Position numbers and translations under genes: made by a program. From Peptococcaceae bacterium UBA6116 (lineage in GTDB: Bacteria; Bacillota; Desulfitobacteriia; Desulfitobacteriales; Syntrophobotulaceae): a stretch of 10,445 bases of DNA. Every line of letters begins with the position of its first letter. Within the stretch, counting starts at the first letter, position 1. Below the pieces are notes generated by a model, which was not told the DNA's origin, ran no database searches, and worked only from the letters and a program-made list of their open reading frames with translations. This document shows, piece by piece, positions 6,410-10,445 of the stretch. Where the stretch lies: positions 1 to 10,445 of the forward strand of contig DIWC01000052.1 of assembly GCA_002423425.1 (NCBI GenBank), written 5' to 3'.

Positions 6410-6514
6410 TCACTTATTTCGATTAGATAAAGCCATGAACACCAAAAAAGCTGTTAGTATTATGAAAAAAATAGCTATTAAAATCAGGGCATTGAATATA
6501 ATTATTTTCTCCAT
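6410..6514 (-). CDS. Small single-helix membrane protein (34 aa), unknown function
   Basis: An ATG at 6512-6514 opens 34 codons ending in TGA (6410-6412). The sequence is MEK, then an uninterrupted hydrophobic segment (IIIFNALILIAIFFIILTAF and onward, about 4-29), then the charged tail SNRNK: an ideal small single-span protein. It lies 26 nt upstream of the 39-aa ORF and 86 nt after the radical SAM gene, all on one strand. No clear Shine-Dalgarno is visible, which lowers confidence; translation may be re-initiated from upstream. AT-rich DNA easily yields hydrophobic peptides, so chance remains possible. Confidence 0.45.
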   Translation of the reverse strand: MEKIIIFNALILIAIFFIILTAFLVFMALSNRNK

Positions 6515-6531
6515 TATTTACTTTATGGGGC

Positions 6532-6558
6532 TTAATGGAATTAATGAAATTAATGAAA
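6532..6558. repeat. Three tandem 9-bp units
   Basis: TTAATGGAA (6532-6540) is followed by TTAATGAAA (6541-6549) and TTAATGAAA (6550-6558). The repeat lies in the gap between the radical SAM gene and the 34-aa ORF. On the minus strand each unit carries a TAA in the same frame, which closes a 12-codon ORF (ATG at 6586-6588) that has a good GGAG site. Confidence 0.65.
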
Positions 6559-6600
6559 TGGCAAATTTGGTTTATTTACACTATTCATTTTTGTTCTCCG

Positions 6601-7980
6601 TCATGATATTTTTCCTGTGTAATGGAACCCTTTTTCTTTGAAATCCCTTTTCCAAGCTTTATCCATGATTGGTTTAATCTTTGTAGAATATTGATCAAGA
6701 TAATCTGCAAGTTTGGTAACCAGGCTTTCGGCTTCATGATGAGTGGGGTAAGGATGAAACTCGTGGAAAATTTCACGAAAGATATGTGGGTTGTCTATCA
6801 ACTGACAAGGTAAAAGAAGGTTTTCATCGAATGGTTGCCTATCACGAATGGCTTTGAAAAAAGGTGATATTAATACGTCATGTAAGCTTTTTTCTTTGAC
6901 GTTATCCACTGCAAAATGAGTGAAAATACATGGCTCCACATCACCGTTTGCATTAATATGAAGATAATTTCGTCCAGCCGCGATACAACCGCCGACATAA
7001 GGGGCGTCATTCCAAAAATCAACTACAAAAAGCGGAAATTTATTTCGTATCCTTGCAGCGCCCTGCAAACGCATAAACTCTCGTTGTCCCGGGGTGGGCA
7101 TTAAACTTACGTCAGGGCTGCCACCAACAGGCATATACAAGAAATGCCAGCCTAAGTAACATCCTTTCTCTGCCATTAATTGATTAAATTGGTCACCGCA
7201 AATAGTATCGACGTTATTATGTGTAACCATTACAGAAAAACCATACAAAGCACCTGCCTCATGTAAAAAATCTAGTGCTTGCATGGTTTTTTGATAAACA
7301 CCCTTACCACGGCGCAAATCCGTCTCTTCTTGTGAACCCTCAAGGCTCACGATTGGGGCAATATTGCCTAATTGAATAATGTGCTCTACTGTTTCCTTGT
7401 CAAGTAAAGTCCCATTCGTAAAAACCTGGAAAGCGACATCATTATAATTCTTGAAGATATCCCACATGAATTTACAGTTAAAGGGCTCTCCACCTAAAAT
7501 AGTAAAAAAGTAGATCCCCATTTCTCGCGCTTCTTCAATTACTCGTTCTACGACGTTATAAGGCAAATCATCTTTTTGACAATATTCGCTTGCATAACAA
7601 CCTTTACAGCGTAAATTACAACGCATGGAAGGGCTTAAAAGAATAGTAAAGGGAGGGTAAAATCCCTCTGCAGCTTTAAACTGTTCGCGCCTTAATGCAT
7701 TTGGGCCAAAACTGTTATTAAGAACAAAATTGAGAATAAACTTATTACGAACATTAGGATGCATTTCGCGAAAGATACGTTTCATCATTATTCCCAATGG
7801 TTCATCATGGTCCATAGCCTTTTTAATAGTCTTTATTTGCGATAGTGCTTCTTTGTTATTACGGTTGATCCAAATCAATAAGTTATATATACGTCCGATA
7901 TTTTTATCTGAGGAAGTATTAAGCCGTGGAAGAATGATTTTTATTGCTTGCTGCATTACAGACTGTTTGATATTATTCAC
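6601..7980 (-). CDS. Radical SAM enzyme with C-terminal SPASM-like cysteine region
   Basis: 459 residues. The radical SAM cluster motif C121-NLR-C125-KG-C128 sits after a ~110-residue helical N-terminal extension. GGEP (163-166) and TNGTLL (188-193) follow as in the core barrel. A C-terminal region with Cys332 (GGCIAAGR), Cys351 (NGDVEPC) and Cys392 (LLLPC) resembles a SPASM/twitch auxiliary-cluster domain, though spacing is not the classic one. Such enzymes cleave S-adenosylmethionine to a radical that attacks unactivated C-H bonds. The substrate is unknown; no small precursor peptide with a typical leader was found, so a lipid target is as likely as a peptide (inference from neighbours). 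The start is GTG at 7978-7980 with AAGGA about 7 nt upstream, 18 nt after the membrane protein. I recall similar proteins in Clostridia and Chloroflexi without assigned function. Confidence 0.88.
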   Translation of the reverse strand: MNNIKQSVMQQAIKIILPRLNTSSDKNIGRIYNLLIWINRNNKEALSQIKTIKKAMDHDEPLGIMMKRIFREMHPNVRNKFILNFVLNNSFGPNALRREQFKAAEGFYPPFTILLSPSMRCNLRCKGCYASEYCQKDDLPYNVVERVIEEAREMGIYFFTILGGEPFNCKFMWDIFKNYNDVAFQVFTNGTLLDKETVEHIIQLGNIAPIVSLEGSQEETDLRRGKGVYQKTMQALDFLHEAGALYGFSVMVTHNNVDTICGDQFNQLMAEKGCYLGWHFLYMPVGGSPDVSLMPTPGQREFMRLQGAARIRNKFPLFVVDFWNDAPYVGGCIAAGRNYLHINANGDVEPCIFTHFAVDNVKEKSLHDVLISPFFKAIRDRQPFDENLLLPCQLIDNPHIFREIFHEFHPYPTHHEAESLVTKLADYLDQYSTKIKPIMDKAWKRDFKEKGFHYTGKIS

Positions 7981-7998
7981 GGTAAATCCTTTTTATTT

Positions 7999-8658
7999 TT
8001 ATTTCGGATTGACAGGCCAGGTTGCGTGTAAAACAACGTAACTTGCTAAAACCAAACCAAAAATATAAATCGGCCAATTGAAAGCTGTAGGTCGTAATTG
8101 GGCAAGTGTTTCAACATTAGCAGGCATTATCGTAATGGCATCTTTCATAAAGGAATACAACATTATTAGTAAACCCCCAAACAAGGTTATCCAATTAATC
8201 AAAGATAACTTTATTGCAAATCCTTTATCTTCTCCAATCACAACCAATATCCCTCCCACAACCATCAGGCAGGCAATTAGTATAGGCGCGATAACCGGAC
8301 CCCACCAGGGTAGAGGTATTAAAAATAGAATGTCTGGCGAGAAGAGAGAATTAGGCCATCCGATGAAAATCTTGAGCCAGATATAGTAGAAAATATCCCA
8401 TATACCGAATGCAAAAAATATAAAACTAATTCTTGTCTGGCGTGACTTACCTACCACCCAACCCACAGCCAGCAACATGATGAGTGTAGCCAACTCCCGG
8501 CCGAATTCAATGGGAGCTATTACTGGATCAAAGGGTGTATTATCAAGTATGAGATCACTAATGCCATAAATGTGGCGTATGTAGACAACTGTCGCTGCCT
8601 CCGTATAAGCCATTGCAACGGCAAACGACCCTACCCACCAAAACTTTTTAGCTAGCAC
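7999..8658 (-). CDS. Six-helix integral membrane protein of unknown function
   Basis: 219 residues with about six membrane segments (near 7-27, 52-71, 77-99, 118-141, 150-172, 193-213). The most striking block is FGIWDIFYYIWLK (84-96), then GWPNSL (100-105), DILFLIPLPWWGPVIAP (109-125), rich in Trp, Pro and Asp. I recall this pattern in uncharacterised membrane proteins of several phyla but know no function. An upstream ATG would add 33 residues inside the DegV gene. The GTG at 8656-8658 is preferred because GAAGGG lies 6 nt upstream and the first helix follows at once. The GTG overlaps the DegV stop by one base (TAGTG), so the two genes are translationally coupled. Confidence 0.8.
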   Translation of the reverse strand: MLAKKFWWVGSFAVAMAYTEAATVVYIRHIYGISDLILDNTPFDPVIAPIEFGRELATLIMLLAVGWVVGKSRQTRISFIFFAFGIWDIFYYIWLKIFIGWPNSLFSPDILFLIPLPWWGPVIAPILIACLMVVGGILVVIGEDKGFAIKLSLINWITLFGGLLIMLYSFMKDAITIMPANVETLAQLRPTAFNWPIYIFGLVLASYVVLHATWPVNPK

Positions 8659-9512
8659 TACTTGCCCTTCAAAGTATAAATTGCCAATCCTATAGATCCA
8701 GGGCCAACATGTGTGCCGATGGTTGGGCTGATGGCATAGATCTCTATAGGTAAACAATCTAACTGTTTTAAAAGCTGATCCCTGAGATCCTTGACTTCCT
8801 CAAGCGCATTGGCGTGCATAACGCCAACATTAACCGGTTTTCCATCAGCTTTTTCAACTGCCAACTGTATTAATCTTTCGATAGCTTTCCTCTTGGTGCG
8901 GACTTTTTCCAGTGCATCAATCTTTCCCTCTTCATTCAAATACAAAATTGGTTTGATGCTAAGCACAGTCCCAAAATACCGTGATGCACCCCCTATCCTT
9001 CCACCTTTATGTAAATATTTGAGCGTGTCAACAACGAAAAACAAATTCAACCGCTTAACAATATCTTCAGCGAGTTGCTTGATTTCTTTCAGGCTCTTAC
9101 CGTCAGAAACCGCCTGCGCCACTGCAGTTACAACTAATCCCAAACCTCCTGAGGTTGAATGAGTGTCAATAATCTCTACTGGTATTTCGGAGAACATAGA
9201 AACAGCTGCTTGAGCAGAATCCACAGTACCGCTTATTCCAGATGAGATAAGAGGGGCTACTATTCCATCATAAATATTGGCAAGTTTCTTAAAAACCTGC
9301 AAAAAGTCACCCGCTGAAGGTTGGGATGTGGTCGGGATGGTTGATGATTTTTCCAATCGTTCGTAGAATTGAACGGGAGTTATATCGACGCCATCCACTA
9401 AGGTAATACCGTCCCAATGCAGCTTGAGTGGAACAACTCGGATATTATGACTTTCGATGAAAGTTTTAGGTAAATATGCTGTACTATCTGTCACGATTGC
9501 AATTTTGTTCAT
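8658..9512 (-). CDS. DegV family fatty-acid-binding protein
   Basis: 284 residues, the usual DegV length. The family binds a fatty acid in a buried pocket; FakB members present it to the kinase FakA for phospholipid synthesis. Motifs seen: KIAIVTDSTAYLP (3-15), TTSQPS (61-66), the ligand-binding SSGISGT (90-96), the HKGGRIGGASR stretch (168-178), and GTHVGPGSIG (266-275), all intact. No FakA-like kinase is in the window, so it may work with a kinase elsewhere or supply lipid to the neighbouring enzymes (inference). The ATG at 9510-9512 has AGGAAG about 8 nt upstream; an in-frame ATG at 9566 has no ribosome binding site. First gene of the operon after the regulator, coupled to the membrane protein by a one-base overlap. 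A leader of about 140 nt separates it from the predicted start point at the operator. Confidence 0.93.
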   Translation of the reverse strand: MNKIAIVTDSTAYLPKTFIESHNIRVVPLKLHWDGITLVDGVDITPVQFYERLEKSSTIPTTSQPSAGDFLQVFKKLANIYDGIVAPLISSGISGTVDSAQAAVSMFSEIPVEIIDTHSTSGGLGLVVTAVAQAVSDGKSLKEIKQLAEDIVKRLNLFFVVDTLKYLHKGGRIGGASRYFGTVLSIKPILYLNEEGKIDALEKVRTKRKAIERLIQLAVEKADGKPVNVGVMHANALEEVKDLRDQLLKQLDCLPIEIYAISPTIGTHVGPGSIGLAIYTLKGK

Positions 9513-9645
9513 TAATTTCTTCCTTTGTTTTGTAAAAACATTTTCCTTTTTTAGTGAAATATCCATTACGAGGTGCTAAGCAAAAAAATTCTAGTAAAAC
9601 TTTTCACTTTCAACGAGCTTTTCTTTACATTATTTTCCTAAATTT

Positions 9646-9668
9646 CCGAAAATTACGAAAGATTTATA
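9646..9668 (-). promoter_or_regulatory. Probable operon promoter (-10) with regulator operator
   Basis: On the minus strand TATAAA (9663-9668) is followed after two bases by CTTTCGTAATTTTCGG-like sequence (plus-strand CCGAAAATTACGAAAG, 9646-9661). The same arrangement stands at the regulator's own promoter, with 20 of 23 positions identical from the -10 box through the operator. The site contains two CGAAA direct repeats 9 bp apart. A -35 box is poor (TAGTAA at 9685-9690, inside the end of the regulator gene). Confidence 0.6.
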
Positions 9669-9676
9669 TAAAAAAA

Positions 9677-10387
9677 CTAACCCCTTACTATTTTGATAAC
9701 ATCCTGAGTAAAATCGATCATTTGTTCACGCTTTTCTTCACTTAGTTGGATCAACATCTCTTGGTACTTTCCACTCTGTTTCATTAAAAAAGTGGAAAGA
9801 CTCAAATTAACATCCTCTACTAAAGTGAGTGCCGCACCAATTCCGGCTAGAGCAATCAATCCAAGTTCGCCTGGAAGGCCAATTCGGCTCAGTTGGTCTA
9901 CTAATCCTTTATCTTCCGCAGCTTTTTTAATCGAATTAATTGTAATAATATTGGCAGTGATCATCTCGGTCATGAAGATCAAAGGCGAATGTTGTTCTGG
10001 GATTCTGACCAGTAAATCATTCAGCAATGTTTCATAACCCCCCGCTTTTCCTGCCTGTAATTCTTTCAAGATGTTCTGCTTCGCTATTTCCCAAGCTTCA
10101 ATGTCATCATTATTTCCTGATAATCGTTTAAAAAGCTGGGCGGCTTCTTTTGTTGGTCTAAAAAGTACTTCTGACCGTCCAGGACCTCGCGTGCCTGATG
10201 GAAGGTGATATTCTGCCTCGACTAAACCTCGCTTTTCAAGTAACCTCAACATCTCATAGGCCGTAACATTGCCAATGTCAAGTCGTTTCGCGAATGCGAC
10301 ATAATGAATTGATACATCTAATTCTTGATACATATCGAGAAATTGGATGAGAAATTGCTTTTGGCGTTGCGATAATTCTTTAGGCAT
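9677..10387 (-). CDS. Winged-helix transcriptional regulator with an uncharacterised C-terminal domain
   Basis: 236 residues from the ATG at 10385-10387. Residues 4-80 form a winged helix of the LexA/MarR-like type: ELSQRQKQFLIQFLDMY, then FAKRLDIGNVTAYEMLRLLEKRGLV (32-56) as the helix-turn-helix, and a basic wing with SGTRGPGRSEVLF (64-76). The ~150-residue C-terminal part is helical, with a Gly/Leu/Ala-rich stretch (GLPGELGLIALAGIGAALTL, 170-189) that may bind a hydrophobic ligand or form a dimer core (inference). It has no LexA peptidase domain. A TTG start further upstream was rejected because it lies inside the promoter. There is no Shine-Dalgarno and the predicted leader is only ~19 nt. 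It lies directly upstream of the DegV operon on the same strand, and the same operator occurs at both promoters, pointing to autoregulation and control of the operon. Confidence 0.82.
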   Translation of the reverse strand: MPKELSQRQKQFLIQFLDMYQELDVSIHYVAFAKRLDIGNVTAYEMLRLLEKRGLVEAEYHLPSGTRGPGRSEVLFRPTKEAAQLFKRLSGNNDDIEAWEIAKQNILKELQAGKAGGYETLLNDLLVRIPEQHSPLIFMTEMITANIITINSIKKAAEDKGLVDQLSRIGLPGELGLIALAGIGAALTLVEDVNLSLSTFLMKQSGKYQEMLIQLSEEKREQMIDFTQDVIKIVRG

Positions 10388-10395
10388 AAATATAA

Positions 10396-10411
10396 CCGAA
10401 AATAACGAAAG
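10396..10411 (-). promoter_or_regulatory. Operator overlapping the regulator's transcription start
   Basis: CCGAAAATAACGAAAG (plus-strand reading) differs in one base from the site at 9646-9661 and sits at the same distance from the -10 box. It covers the predicted start point, a position typical of repressor sites. Two CGAAA repeats lie 9 bp apart. Confidence 0.6.
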
Positions 10412-10412
10412 T

Positions 10413-10440
10413 ATTATAACTGCTAATGTCAAGTTGTCAA
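10413..10440 (-). promoter_or_regulatory. Near-consensus sigma-70-type promoter of the regulator gene
   Basis: Minus-strand TTGACA (10435-10440), a 16-bp spacer, and TATAAT (10413-10418). Both hexamers are perfect. A second TTGACA lies in the spacer (10427-10432), giving an 8-bp direct repeat; it is too close to the -10 box to serve as the -35. Predicted start near 10406, about 19 nt before the ATG. Confidence 0.85.
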
Positions 10441-10445
10441 GGTTT

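Noticed and set aside
6435..6641. Plus-strand ORF of 68 codons with hydrophobic stretches
   Set aside because: No Shine-Dalgarno; it runs antisense to the 34-aa ORF and into the end of the radical SAM gene. The hydrophobicity is explained by AT-rich sequence.
7730..8041. Plus-strand ORF of 103 codons across the radical SAM/membrane protein junction
   Set aside because: Antisense to two well-supported genes, with no ribosome binding site or recognisable domain.
8659..8757. Upstream start adding 33 residues to the six-helix protein
   Set aside because: The extension lies wholly inside the DegV C-terminus, while the GTG at 8658 has a good ribosome binding site and a typical stop-start overlap.
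9513..9566. Upstream ATG adding 18 residues to DegV
   Set aside because: No ribosome binding site; DegV proteins normally begin right at the first beta strand, as with the ATG at 9512.
10388..10432. TTG start adding 15 residues to the regulator
   Set aside because: The TTG belongs to the TTGACA hexamers of the promoter and lies upstream of the predicted transcription start.

Overview
The window looks like a chromosomal segment of a free-living bacterium, most probably a Chloroflexota member of the Anaerolineae type. This is an inference from protein style (lipoproteins with Pro/Thr/Ala-rich linkers after the lipid Cys, an orphan sugar-type binding protein, a radical SAM/SPASM-like enzyme), not from a marker gene. 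No rRNA, tRNA, CRISPR array or intact mobile element was seen. Base composition is uneven by eye: the binding-protein gene at 2048-3106 is clearly GC-richer than the AT-rich block from 3499 to 10387.

Left part (1-3500): a loosely packed, partly decayed region. It holds a possible 3' gene end (1-114) closed by a symmetrical terminator, a repeat-bearing stretch, a minus-strand small lipoprotein gene (702-1166), a minus-strand pseudogene with two in-frame TGA codons (1262-1756), a 20-codon ORF behind a very strong Shine-Dalgarno, and a complete plus-strand lipoprotein-anchored substrate-binding protein (2048-3106) with its own strong terminator. Two diverged copies of an 80-90 bp sequence (386-466 and 3355-3445) bracket this part.

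Right part (3499-10387): a minus-strand gene train, read from right to left: winged-helix regulator, DegV family lipid-binding protein, six-helix membrane protein of unknown function, radical SAM enzyme, two single-helix small proteins (34 and 39 aa), cis-prenyltransferase (uppS type), a methyltransferase-glycosyltransferase fusion, and a UlaG-like metallo-beta-lactamase-fold hydrolase. Several junctions are 1-18 nt or overlap, so most of it is probably one operon. The regulator gene has a near-consensus promoter. A 16-bp sequence overlapping its predicted start point recurs with one mismatch, at the same distance from a TATAAA box, just upstream of the DegV gene. The regulator therefore probably controls both itself and the operon.

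Working hypothesis (inference): the operon makes or remodels an unusual membrane lipid. The prenyltransferase would supply a polyprenyl chain, the fusion protein would glycosylate and methylate, the radical SAM enzyme would act on an unactivated carbon, the DegV protein would carry a fatty acid, and the membrane proteins would provide the membrane site. The radical SAM enzyme, the six-helix protein and the two small proteins have no function that can be assigned from sequence alone.
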